NCBI GenBank assembly: GCA_028751875.1
Contig: CM054138.1
Coordinates: forward strand, 36,791,695-36,855,694
DNA length: 64,000 nt
From: Rapana venosa
Lineage: Eukaryota > Mollusca > Gastropoda > Neogastropoda > Muricidae
Direction of reading: 5' to 3'
In this document: one piece after another, positions 1-13,282 of the stretch
Position numbering within the stretch: position 1 is the stretch's first letter
Layout of the letters: every line of letters begins with the position of its first letter
Translations under genes and position numbers: made by a program
Notes under the pieces: model-generated
The model's input: only the letters and a program-made list of their open reading frames with translations
Told to the model about the DNA's origin: nothing
Databases searched by the model: none

Positions 1-409
1 AACAGTATCCGCACCTTCTGGAAGTTCTGTGGTTTGGTGTGAATTAGGAGCTGTACCAACAACCATATGTGATCTTAAGTTCTGTGCTAGAAATGCCCCC
101 TTTTCTGTCAGTCTCTTGGTTTCAGTTTTTTTCCTTACCTTTCTATCCTCTTTCCCTCTTGCTTATTTACACCCTCCCCAATCCATTCTTCTGCCTATTT
201 TCAAGCAGATCTGATAATTATTTTCTGGATTATTAAAAAAAATTTGTGTTCCTTAGAGTATATGTGTATGTGTGTGTTCACACACATGCACATGTGTGTT
301 CACACACATGCACATGTGTGTTCACGCACATGCACATGTGTGTTGCTGGGTGCAAAAAAAGTTAGTCTTACCTTAAGCACAATCAAGTAAAGAAGTTGTT
401 GTGTTGCAG
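1..409 (+). other. UTP25 intron sequence at window edge
   Basis: No coding exon is recognisable. The stretch holds a pyrimidine-rich segment at about 90-205 and the 22-bp palindromic array at 272-344, and ends in the acceptor of the first visible exon. Confidence 0.6.
272..344. repeat. 22-bp self-complementary tandem repeat, about 3.3 copies
   Basis: The unit GTGTGTTCACACACATGCACAT repeats with a 22-bp period at 272, 294 and 316, with a partial copy at 338. It contains overlapping palindromes (GTGTGTTCACAC and TGCACATGTG across the junction), so each unit can form a cruciform. Confidence 0.85.
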
Positions 410-566
410 ATGACTTTAACATCACATTTGCTGGCAACACGGATGAACATTTCCGCATTGGTGTGAGTGTGTCCAAGAAAAGTCTGCGTCTGTACAGCCC
501 ATTCTACATGGCAGACATCATCATCTCATCACCGCTCGGTTTGCGCACCATCATTGGAGCACCAGG
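410..566 (+). CDS. UTP25: UTP25 exon (first in window)
   Basis: A TTGCAG acceptor ends at 409 and the donor GT is at 567. The exon starts with two bases of a split codon and ends with two. It encodes the block from [19 protein letters not shown] through [12 protein letters not shown], which is characteristic of UTP25. Confidence 0.93.
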
Positions 567-2306
567 GTCAGTCAGCTCTTTGATACACTTTGCGATTGTG
601 AACAATACTGGGGGGGGGGGGGGGGGTTTAGGGGGAGGGAGGCAAGTGGGAGGTAGGGAAGAAGTGAAGGAGATGAGGGCAGGGTGGGCAGAATAGTTTG
701 GGCACCACACTGAGTTCATCTCCAAAGGATCTATCTGTCTGAAGGGATTAGTTTATGCTAAGAGCTTGTCATGGCTGAAGACAGTCTCCACGTCTTACAG
801 CAGCTGTAACAACATTTTAGTGTAGTCCTTGGCACTTAGCTGACATCATTAACAATAAAGCAAATCTTTTGGCCTGAACCAGAAGAGGACATCTAATGTC
901 CTGTACTGAATTATTTTTGTCAGCTTGAGCTGGAAAAGTTATGCCTGAGGGAAGAAGATATGGCATCACTGTATGGCCTTGTTCAGTGTTGACTTCCAAA
1001 TTGGTGTCATGGCCAATTTCAGGATCCAAGATCTTAAAGAAGCTGATAGGACCTGAGTTGGAGAGTCCCTTCCCATGTCCACTTAACACAGTTGAGTCTA
1101 TTTCACATCTTGACAGTACTGTGACACACTATATCACTCTCAGATTCATAAAACCAAATAAATTAGTATCAAAGTAAAGTTTATTTTGAGTACTTTTTTG
1201 ATTTACAAAGATATTTGTCCATAGATAACAAAAAATGTGTTGTATGTTTTACCTTAAAGTATGTCAGTAAATGCTTAAAACAAAAAAAACACCTTTTGAC
1301 ACACATGCACAGGCTAACCTCAACAAGATGTAAGTATTCATCGGCCAATCGACAAGACAGAATCACATTGATTCCACTCACATTAATGTTTCCTGAGGCT
1401 CTGGAATCCTTTGAAGTAAAATGTGGCAATACTGCCTTGTTCAGCATGCACAATTTTGTTGCCATTTTCATAATGAAAAATTGTTGACTCGTAGTGATGT
1501 AAAAAAAAAAGGTCTTAAAGCGTACACACAAAGCTACTGACATTTAAGAGAGAACTCATTTGAAAGGAGACTGATTCAGCTACCAGCATGTGTAGTTTCC
1601 CTCGGATTGAACACAGTTTAAAAGAAAGTGTTTTTAAAAAACAGGTGTCGTATGAATAGTTGTGACACATTGTTTTGATGTGCAGTTAGTGTCGTAGCTT
1701 GAGCTGTGAGACAATGTCATTGAGGATAAAGTCGTCAAAGAAAAGAAGCTTGGAAAAGATAGGTGATGAGTGCATTTGTGCTTTTTGTTGTACCTATGAT
1801 AGTGTGCAAGCATGAATGCTTATGTGTATCCATGCATTTATGTTTGATTAATGGAGTGTGTTATGGATTGCAGTGACAGAGAAAGAGACTATGACTTCTT
1901 GTCCTCTGTGGAAGTCATGATTCTGGACCACACTGATTTCTTCCACATGCAGAACTGGGATCATCTGCTGGTGAGGAGTTTGTGTTGTGAGGATACTTAT
2001 TAGTTATTGCAACAGACCTGCTTACTTACTCATAACATTTTATTTTTATTTTTACACAATATTGACCTCAAATATGCAAATATTCATTCTCTGATATAAA
2101 TACAGGGTAGGCAGGTCTGTTGCTATCATTGAATTTGTTGATTAACTTTTAATCTAATCATTTGCATATCTAAAAGACACAACTTTTTAATAAATTTAAT
2201 TGAAATTCAATTTTACTTTGTTTAATTTCTTTGGTCTCATAGCGATTTGTCAATAAGTAAAACTATCTATTGGTTTTTCATATTGCATTGTATGGGCATG
2301 AATAAC

Positions 2307-2355
<49 letters not shown>

Positions 2356-5300
2356 CACACACAGAGGTATGCATAAATGCAGGCAAGTGGGAACACAGGC
2401 AGGTTTAGGGTAATACACACACACACAATACACACACGTGCACACACACACACACACACACATTTGAAATGAAATAGAATTGAGACATACCGGAAAGTGT
2501 GAAGTGCTCTGAAAAGGAGGTCCAAATATATGTACAGAGATGAAGCATTTGTATTGATATGTCAAATGACTGATGCATTTGTGTTAATAATGAAAATGTG
2601 ACATTAGCATCATCTAGAAGTAAAATACTTGTCTGTCTGAAAAGCGAGAGGTCCCCAATTTGTATCCTCATATGGTCTGAATAGTCCCTCCATCTCACTA
2701 GACCATGAAAGACAGCTAGACATAAAAGATGCTGAATAGGCATATTGTATTATATTTCTGTACACAGCAGATTCAAGGTTCTGTGTGAAAATCAGGTTGC
2801 CCTCTAAATGGAGAGAATATTGCTATAGTGCAGCAGCACATAATGTTGGCACCTTTCTCCTGTGCCTATCTGATGGGAGCCAAAATTAACTGACAACAGT
2901 GGCAGTTCTAAGAGGGTTTAGAATGTAAAGAAAGAGGAAAAATGGATGTAATCGCATTTATATCAAAGATAAGCTTTGAAGGTAGCTTTGAGGTGTAAGT
3001 ACAGTAAATTTCTCCATGTTGAAGATAGTAGAGCTTTGAAGATAGCTTTGAGCTGTAAGTATAGTGAATTTATCTATGTTGAAGATAGTAGAATTTTGAA
3101 GATAGCTTTGAGCTGTAAGTATAGTGAATTTCTCTGTGTTGAAGATACTTAAAGCTTTGAAGATAGCTTTGAGCTGTAAGTACAGTGAAATTCTCAATGT
3201 TAAAGATAGCTTTGAGATTAAGTATTGTGAATTTCTCTGTGTTGAAGATGGTTAAGCTTTGAGAATAGCTTTGAACAGTATGTTCAGTGATGTCCTCTAT
3301 TGTTGCAGCACATATTTGAACATCTACACCAGCCACTGCGACAAGCTCACAACATGGACTTCACCCGGTCACGTCTGTGGGCGCTGAATGGATGGAGCAA
3401 ACACTATCGACAGACTCTCATTTTCAGTTTCCAGCTGACGCCAGAGATCTACAACCTCTTCAAACGCTCTTGTCACAGTATCCTTTCTAGTACATACCAT
3501 TTTCTTTAGGAAACTGGTGAAGCTGATTATATTGACTTGGGGTTGGGGGGGGGGGGTGAAGGGCAGAGAGAGAGGAGTGGGTTAGGGTTGCTGCTGCAGT
3601 TGTGATGACATGCCTGTGCTACTGCTCCCATGCCACTCATTCTGATCTCACCACTTGCAGTCTCACAGGGAGCTGTACATGTGAGGCCACAGTGAGGCCC
3701 CTGATTTGAAGAGGCACTGCATGGCTCTGTTTTTAAATTCATTCATTTATTCTTTAATTTTGAGGATAATTGAATATGCACTCATGTGCTACTTTGATGT
3801 ATCCAGTGATGGATGCTTTTATTAATCAACATATGTGGGAGACCACCTATAAATCCCCCCATCTGAATGCAACAGTAGCTCAGTCAGACAGAATGATATG
3901 CCCTCCTTGGGATGGTGACTTTCATCATAATTACCCCTCCAGCTAACAATGCTGTGTTCATCTTCAGAATGTGAAGACTTTTGGCAGAAAGTCATGGCTG
4001 GCATGGAAGGAAACAATTAACGGAAACTGATATTGCCATTAACAAGGTCTACTGAATTACTTTCAGGGACACTTTTCTCTCATTGAAGTTGAAGATTATA
4101 GTGATGTGATGATAGTCCAGCTATGCAACAGGGCTGTGTTTTATCTTTCCTTTCATGAAATATAGTGAGGAAAAGAAAACATGCTCTGACAGGGCTTGAA
4201 CCATGAACCTTCCAGCTTCCATAACCTTCCAACTTGTAGGCCACCAAGCTGATGCTGTGTTCAGTGACTGGTAGACTGTTGCAGCTAGACAAAACAAGAT
4301 GACATTGAGAATTTTTGTTTGAAAATTCTTCATGTAGATATTCAGCCTTTGCCTACATCTTATTACTGCTGGTTCATCTTCTCTTTGGCCAAGTTGCAGC
4401 CATGTTACATGTTATCACTGAAAAGCCACCCACTAATTATTGGTTGTTTCTGCATCATTTTGAAATGAAAATTAAATGTGTCATTGCTAGAAGATTAAAA
4501 AGAAAGAAGAAAAATAGACAAGAAATTTGATTTTTTTTTAAAAAAAGGATACTAAAAGGTTCCCATGTGTGGTGGAAATCAGTTACCAACTAGTGCATGG
4601 TTTCTGGAGGGTGTGTATAGTAGATTTTGACATAGTACATGGAGGATTCTATGATCTCCAGTATTATATAAGGTACCCAGCACTATGAAGTGCGTAAAGC
4701 AGGTTACATGCGTGGATTCTACAGTGTATTCCTTTTAATCTTTTGTTTGTACACACATTTGTGTGAGTAGTTAATTCCCTTTCTTTCCATGCTCCAGAAA
4801 AGCTTTACTTCCTTTCATTCCTGAAGTTCTAGAACAGTCCGTTCCTAAAAATGAGATACTGACTTCAAAGAGAAATGACTCTAAAATGTAACGCAATTAA
4901 GTTTAAGTATCATGCACTGTTATGTTAAAAAATAGATGCCGTAAATATTTTTGGGGTTTGGATGTAGTCATTACAATGTTTGTGACATGCAAGTGTTACA
5001 ACAGATAGCTACAATTTTATCAACAAAAACACTCACCTGCTTGCCTATGTACAAGCTGTACATAGAAAAGTATGAAATATCCCAGTACTCTCTTACCAAA
5101 GTCCACATGATGTATTTTAACACATACCCTGCAGTATATCAGTGTGCCTCGTAGACATATCTTAACAATTTAACAACCACCCGCAAGATGCCATGCAGAC
5201 TCTTACATCTTAATGACTTCCCCAAGGTTCTCCAAGTGGCCAGGAAGCCTTAGAGTCACAAATATTGACCATGCCATTGATAAACAATTTCACAAAGGAT

Positions 5301-6966
5301 CAGGGAATGTCCTTGAAGTAAGAATGAGGCTACCTTTAATGGTGGGCAAAAATGGTGGCATGCATAAAATCTCGCCATTAATGAACCTTGGAGTTCTAGC
5401 TGAGGAATGAACAAGGGGGATTAAAAAAGATAGAGTAATCAGCATGCTTGTCAGTACTGTTTATACTGACCAGCTACACCCTGGATTTCTGGGCTGAGGG
5501 AATGAAGGGGGATAATAAGCTCAAGCCTGTTTTCCTGTTTCTGGGAAACTACTTGTTCTTCTTGTTTGTCAAACGTTCCACTTTTCGGAAGAGTAGCCCA
5601 TTGTGTGCTGGTGGGAATAGATGACAAAATTGACAAAACCCGCATGCACATAGGGACTGCATGTAAAAAAGCACACAAGTGCTTATTCCATTATTCTCAA
5701 AATAAAAATAAATAAATAAACGCTCAGACAGCAACTATTGGTGTCTGTTATATGAGTGAAAATGTGTCATGTTGCTGTTAAGCACCTGACAAGTCAGACC
5801 CAGCGCATCCGACTTCAGCATAAGAGAGGAATTGTTATCTTCTAAGTCTTTCTGGAAAAAAGGCAGGAGAATGGACCACAAAGCTGCTCAAAACGGAAAA
5901 CCCTGACCCTTTAGTTGGCAGCTGGAACTTGCACTTGGTAACCTAAATTCCATCTGGCTGCTATCTAGGCACTGCATGGTCAGGGGTCATTGTCCAGCGT
6001 CTTGTGGTGCCAGCACACATTCCTTCTTTGCGGTCTGTTAGCGACTGGGAGAATTTTTATTTGAAAGGCATTTTTACCGTACGCTGTTGGATTCCCTACA
6101 TTTTTACAGTGTTCAATCTTCAGTTAACCAAACTTCAGTACTTTCTTTACTTGTTTGTGGTGACTGTTGTGCCGCTTTTTTTGGTTAACTATTTAAAAAC
6201 AATTTTTTTACAAACACTGTGTCTTCCAAGAAACAAAGGGGGTGAGTATCAGCTTGTTTCTGATTTTTAGAGGCAAAGCACAGACCTGCCTACCCATACG
6301 ATTTTATAATATTTTAATGATTTTTTTTACCCCAAATAGGAATTTACTGATAAAAATATGATTTTGACAACCACTAAAAATTTTTTTAAAAGAACGGGAG
6401 AAAAAAACACTACAGCAATGGGTTTAAGAGATGTAACTCTTCTATGCCGATTACTTCCCTTGTGTACGTTAGGTTGCGAGTCATCACTCAGTAGCAAGTG
6501 AACTTTATCTTTTGAAAGAAGGGGGGTCACGTGGAAAGTATCAACCATGAATATCGGATTTCAAGAAAGGGAAGGTCCAGCAGCTCTATGGCTGAAGAGG
6601 GGGTGGAGGTGGGGGACTCTCACAGCCATGTGTGTGGTCAGAGTGCAAAGGGTCCCCTTTTTCTTTAATCACTAGAAACCCTATAGCAACTGTTATCGCC
6701 ATGTCAAAGCGATGTTTATATAGCAGGCCTACCAGCTTCTCCCTTCTTTTTCATGGACAGCCCCTCTCTCCCTCCCTCCCTCCCTCCCTCACATACATAC
6801 ACTCACTCTTTCTCTCTCACACTCACACAAAAACCACAACCCCTGTCTCTCCCTACCCCTCTCTGGTCTCTCTCACTTACACCACACACTTGCTCTCTCT
6901 CTTTTCTCACACACACCATGCACTCTCTCTCTCTCTAACATCACCACACAACTGCACTCTTCTCTC

Positions 6967-6997
<31 letters not shown>

Positions 6998-6999
6998 TT

Positions 7000-7035
<36 letters not shown>

Positions 7036-10000
7036 CACACACACACACACCAACAACACAAACACAACACAACCACACACACAACTCCCTCTCTCTTTCT
7101 TTCTTTCTTTCTTTCTGACTATTTCTGTCGTCTTTCTTTCACACACACCACACACACACACAACCACACACACACACACACACACCACACACACCCCACA
7201 CACACACACACACACACACCAACTTCTCTCTCCTCTCTCTCCTTCTTTTTCTCGTGTCTCACACACACACACACTTTCTCCTTCTTCCCTTCCTCTCTCT
7301 GTTCACCACACCACACACCAACACACCACCACACACACACACCAACACACAAAACATGTGTTCTCTCCTTCCTACGAAATTGTTTACATCCAATGCCTTG
7401 TAATTTGGGAAATCTGTTCCTTAGGGTACTGTCGGGCCTTTCCCTCTCCACTACCATATCCAACTCTCTCCCCTGTTACTTTGCTATGTTTATTACTGAG
7501 TGGAACTGATATTGAAAAAAAGTTTCCTGAAAAAAAGAGGGGGGGGGGGGGGATTACACTCGCAGAGCTCTAAACTTTTTTTAGAATTTGAGAAAAAGAG
7601 ATACAATGAATAGACAGGTGGCTTTCATGATCATTTAGTTTTAGTTTGTTGCATTCTATACCAATGGATATGTTGAGTCAAATGTTTTTTTGGATTAATT
7701 GCAGCAAAATATTGATTCCTTATAAAAAGATGACTAAAATAGCTGAAATTTTCTTATTTTCAGTTAAACTTTCTTTTAACTTTGTTGAATTAAATAAATT
7801 TTTTTAAGAAGGTCCTTTACCCTTTGTTGTTGGATTCTACATATCTAAACTGCCTGTAGATTTTGAATCTTTGCATGTTTTCTTACCCCCAATACTTTTT
7901 ACCCCTAAGGGCAATTGTGTTTGTGTGCTGACAAACATCAAGCGGAAATTTTTTCACATACTAGGTATATTTTTTTGTACTTTACATTTAGACGCAAGTT
8001 TTTATGTTTTGGTCACCGATATCTTGGGCCCTTGTCACATATTTGTCAAACCAATCACAGGTAAAAGTATGTTATATACGATATAACAGCAAATCATGCA
8101 TGGATATGACAATAGTTCATGTATGTTAGTGTCGGATAAGGAACTGATGCCTAGCTGATGTGTTTACCAATGGCTATGTGCAATTGTACTTCAAGGATGT
8201 CACACAATGTCCCCATAACACCTTTTTTATGATATGTCTTGAGGAGACAAAGGTTTTGTTTTGTTGTTTTTTCGTTTGAAAACAAATCATATTCAATCAA
8301 TATAGCCCTTTATACTTGCAGTTCTATCTGTGTGTGGCTCTCATGTTTGTTAGTGTACAGAAGTGCATTATTGTACATTTGGGGTCACCACACGTGTGAC
8401 CAAATTCGAAACAACACAGAACCTTTTTGTAATCCTACAAAGTTTATTTTCGGTGTCTCTAAAGTAGTTGTGTGACGGCACAGGGTTTCCCTCACATCAC
8501 AGAAAGCACAAATTATTTGGTGGGGGGGGGGGGGGTTACCCATTTTTGTCACCTGTTGAACCTTGGCAGACCGGAGACCTATTTTCTTTTCCTTCTTGCT
8601 ATTTTCTATAAGCATATCTGTTTGTTTCTGCCATTGCAGTTTCAAAGGAAAAGTGTGGTGATAATGAGAACATGTTTGGAAAGTGGTCACGTTTTAGGGT
8701 CTTGGGCCCCGGGACCCGCCAGGAGGTCAAATTTACACACACACCACAACACACACACACCACACACACACACACACTCACACTCTCTCTTCTCTCTCAC
8801 TCTCTCCCTCTCTTGTCTCTGTCTGTCTCTCTCTTCTCTCTTACACTTCTGTTTGCAGATGTGCTTGATTTGTCTTAATTTATATACCTAGTACTTTTTC
8901 TCCATTTTTTCTTTTTTTTGGGGGGGGGTGGGATTGTGAATACTATTTGCTGTCAAAATACTATTTTGGCCGTTCAAATACTATTTTTCATTTTCTGGGG
9001 TAGGAGGTTTTGGAAAGCATCTTTATCGTGAGGATTCCATGGATTTTTTTTTAACAGACTGTTTCTTTTGCATGTTTCCCTTTGTTTTATGTAAACTTTT
9101 ACTTGAGGTGTTTAGTTAAACAGTTTGTTATTTGGTTGGTGCTGCAGTGTTTGCTGTGCTTGGGGTTTTAAGTTCACTTAGTTTGTATCAGTACTTGCCT
9201 GAGCGTCAACATGTGTGTAAATATATCATGCGTGGGATTGTTTGTGGGGGGGGGGGGGGTGCATGTGTGTTGCTGGTGTGTGTACATGAGTGCTGTGCAT
9301 GCCTTTTGCACTATGTGTGTGCATGATTTTCGTGCGGGGTATGGGGGTGTGTGTGTGTGGTATGTGATAGGCCACAGCCCTTCAATGTCAACCTGCTTTT
9401 TTCCTGGTGTTTTTGTCAGTATCAAAGTTGTTAGGTTTTCAAGACATGTGTACATGGCATGTTCTTTGTATTTACATGTTTGTGTGTATGCGCGCGTCGT
9501 TTGTGTGTGTGTGCTGTGTGTGTGTGTGTTTATTACTTTATTTAAATTATCTTTATTTGAGGATAATGGAAAAGCATCATGTGATTTTTTTTTTTACATC
9601 TTGTCCCCATGTGTATGCGTTTTGTAAATTTGTCATCTGGGTTTTGTGTGTGGGCGGGATAGCTCAGTGGTCGGAGCACTCGTTTCCCCCACCAAGTTAA
9701 GCAGCGTCGGCGTGGTTACCGTTGGATGGGTGGGCGTTATGCGCGCCTTGGCTTCAGACAGTTCCCCAGTTCACCAGCTGTAATTGGGTTCCTGTCCTCT
9801 TTAGGGTAGGAAGTTAAACAGCGAGGGAGAGGATGGGCGCGCCCTAATATGCTTTTGGGCCTAGAAAAGTGAGGTCTCTGACGCCTCGCTCCCCTCGACC
9901 TTATGGTTAAAGGGAACCTTTCTTTTTTTTTCCTTTTTGTGTGTGGGTGTGTGGTTTGATCTTTGTGTGTCTGTTTTTTGCTTTGATTCAAAGTGTAGGC

Positions 10001-12195
10001 CTATGTGCAATTTTTCTTTCTTCCCATCACAGAAGAGATCGTTTTTTTATCACAATATTTTGTATAGTGTCAGAAAACTCAGTGAATAAAAATCCGGTTT
10101 ATATGTAAGCTTTTTTTTGCCCGATGATAGTGTACGTATGACAAACATCTGTTTTCTACTGTTGTTTTGGGGGCGTTATGGAATTGGTTATGAACAAACC
10201 TTCAGTGTAGCAAGGATACTGTAAAGCTGATGAAACAGTGGACTGTGTATGTGCTGTATTGCTTGACATGATTGTGTTATAGTGAAGTCAGATAGGCTAA
10301 ACCAATAATGACTACAGGATCTACCATTGCTTTTCTTAAACCCCTGCTCTTGCGTATGGTAAGCCTGTATAGTGAAATGGTTTAAATTTTATGCCTCAAA
10401 ATTGACAAGGGACATTTTTGAGCCAAAAAAAAAGGTGCTTTGTGCAGACATGTCAATGTGTTTTCTTATGGTTCATTGTTTTATAATTCATTTAAAAAAA
10501 ATTGCTGTTTTTTCAGAAGGAGAGAGGCGAGTTAAAAATGTCCTTTTTTTTGTGATTGTAAAAATGTCTGTTTTTTGTGATTGTATTTCTGCCTTCACCC
10601 TTCTGTTTATCTTCATGTTAATTACTTTCATTTTCTTTTTGCTTTTCTTTTTTCGCAGAGGGCTGGATGTAAAAAAGCTATTGTTATGCTTATTCTATAA
10701 CCCTCTATAAATAAAAGTTGTTCATTATTCATGTGCTGTCACATCAACCAGTATGAAAGAAAGTATATGGAGTTTGGAGTCAAAAGAAAGCTTGTTTAAA
10801 GCTCATTTTAAAGAGTGCCTCGCTCGTCTTTTTTGACAATTCACTGTACAAGACTATGTGTGAAAAGCCAAAAGGTAAATTTTTGGGTTGAAAACGCTAT
10901 TTGCGCAAACCTAGTACCCCCTTTTCTTTTTTCCTGTTTTTTTTTTTAAAACCCCAGCCCGCCAGCGGGGTCATGAACTTTGGGGAAAAATTTCGTAAGG
11001 GGAAAAGAAGCAGTGATGAGAAGGGAGAAAAAAGCAAAAAGGGGGTGCATGAAGAAAAGGAACAAGGCAGAAACAAAGGAGTGTACAAAAGAGGAAATTT
11101 TTAGCAAGGGAATTTTCCCGGTTGGGATGTATTTTTACTAACAGGCCCCCAGCTTCCAGGGGGAAGTTTTGGGAAACAAGGTTGTTTAGTGAAAAATGGT
11201 TGTCAGAAATGATAATTTTGAAATATCCCCCTCAGACATTGAACATAATTATTTTCTCAGAGTCCAGTACATGTAAACTGTGCAGTCCTTAACTGAATGC
11301 CAGACTATAGTGGCAAGGTGGAAGTGTTGTCCAAACCTGCAGAGGGAAGTGTGTGCCAGGTGTTTGTCCAGCTCCCACAGGTAATTTTGATTGTTTTGTC
11401 TCTTGAATTTGTGGGATTTTTGTTGTTGGTATTTCTTATTTTTTGTTTTCTTTACAAATTTTTCAGATCAGATGGTATCCAATTTGTTTTCTTTGTTTGC
11501 AAAATTACGGCTTGTGTGAGAGTTGTTGCACTGTCACTGATTGTTTGAAATACTCAATACTTTTTTGTTTTTGCATCTTAAGTGGAACTGTTGAGTTTCA
11601 TTTGAAAGATCTAAATACTTTGTGCTCATTTTATTTTTGTATCTAAAAACTTTGAAGCACAATCTGAAGGGATATTTGCTCATTTCTTTCTTTTAACAGA
11701 TAGTAAAGAACAGCATTCACATAATTATCTAGTTGAGTTAACAGAATCGTCTGTGCAAACTTGCTCTTACTTACTGGGTACATTTACTGACTCTACTATA
11801 ATTTATTTAACTGATGTGTTAAACCACAGCCAGCCTCACTCTTTGATAACTAATGTTTTAAAGTTTACATTTCTTACGGTATTATGTATACTAAACATGT
11901 AACTATTTAGTTGTTCACTGTTGCAGATGTTCCACAGAATTGACTCTGACACAGCTGCTGACATTGCTGAAGCCAGATTTCAGTTCTTTCTGAGAGAGGT
12001 ATAAATATACATGCTGTTGTTCACATGTTTTTTAAAGAAAGTTACCTACCTGCATGTTCTTGATAAAGTGTCATCCATGCAAGAACATTGTTTTTGTCTG
12101 TACATGCGTAAATATGATCAGGTCATAATTACGTGTTCTAACTTTCCACTGTACGCATTGTACACACACACACGCATGCACTTACACACATGCAT

Positions 12196-12226
<31 letters not shown>

Positions 12227-13232
12227 CACACACACACACATCCGCACACTTAAGATTGTAAGACCACTTTTCTTCATGCTCAACATTATTTTATATTTGG
12301 TTTAATCTGTGAATTGTTATTCTTACCCTTGTTATCTTGTTTTCTTCACTGTCTGAACTGGGTTTTTTGGTGTGGTTTTTTTTGTTTTTGATTGTAGTTT
12401 TTTTTTCCAACACAGATTAGCATTGTCTTTTGTTTGCTTTTATAAGTCAGTTTCCTGTTTGTTTCTTTGTTGTTTTTTTGTGTGAGACCAGCATTAAAAA
12501 AAAAGTTGTGTAAACTTAATGTTTTACCTTCAATAAAGATCATTTTGACTTAGAATGGTTGTCATAAATCCAGTAACTCGAATGGCAGTCATAAATTCAG
12601 CAACTCGAGTGGCAGTAGTAAATCCAGTAACTCTTTATGTATCATTTATGCAATCATTTAGACCAACAAAGATTTGTATTATAAAGAACATAATTTATAA
12701 TGTTTGTATTCAAAGGAGGCAAATCATATTTAGTTATTTATGTGACATTTGTGTACATCTGTCAAGAAGACTAAAAAGACTACTCTGTGGGAAGTATATG
12801 AGCTGCCATGATGTGGGTTGCTGCTCTTTCTATGGTTTCGGCCTGATCTTTGTAGTTTGTGGAGTAAAGGCCAGTTGCAAGGCTAATCCTATTTTCTCTG
12901 CCTTCAGGCCACTGGTTATAGATCCCCGCCCCTCCATTTCGCTCTGCATCCTCAGCAGAGCTATCAGTGCAGAGATAGGTCCACAAGTCTCTTGGATAGT
13001 GGGTCTGGAGGTGTTCAAGACTCTGAGAATCTTTTGATCCTACACCAGGGATGTTCCACTGAATGATCCCCATGTGTATGCAGTTGTGTAAATTTTGTAT
13101 AACTGTTCCCACTGGCACAAATGGCTTACTCCTCCAATAAGCGTAACATGTTTTAACATATGCAGAAGATGTTCTGCATGTGCTTGCACATGGGGCCTCG
13201 GTTTATAGTTTCATCTGAAGGAGTGCATGTGT

Positions 13233-13282
<50 letters not shown>

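Noticed and set aside
1..60. Earlier UTP25 exon at the left edge
   Set aside because: No frame gives the residues expected upstream of DDFNITFAG, and no donor site is associated with the short open stretches.
2250..2743. Cys/Val-rich antisense frames
   Set aside because: Reading of (CA)n microsatellites; the same pattern occurs at 7024-7463, 13302-13592 and 54003-54197.
2972..3285. CRISPR-like array
   Set aside because: Repeats are contiguous without unique spacers and the genome is eukaryotic; likewise for 22444-22684 and 62015-62340.
6632..7573. 313-codon open frame rich in Ser, Leu, His and Thr
   Set aside because: It is translation of (CT)n/(CA)n simple repeats inside a UTP25 intron, with no domain or conserved start.
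10897..11104. Overlapping purine/pyrimidine-rich ORFs on both strands
   Set aside because: Low-complexity AAAGG-type sequence without conservation or splice context; it lies in a UTP25 intron.
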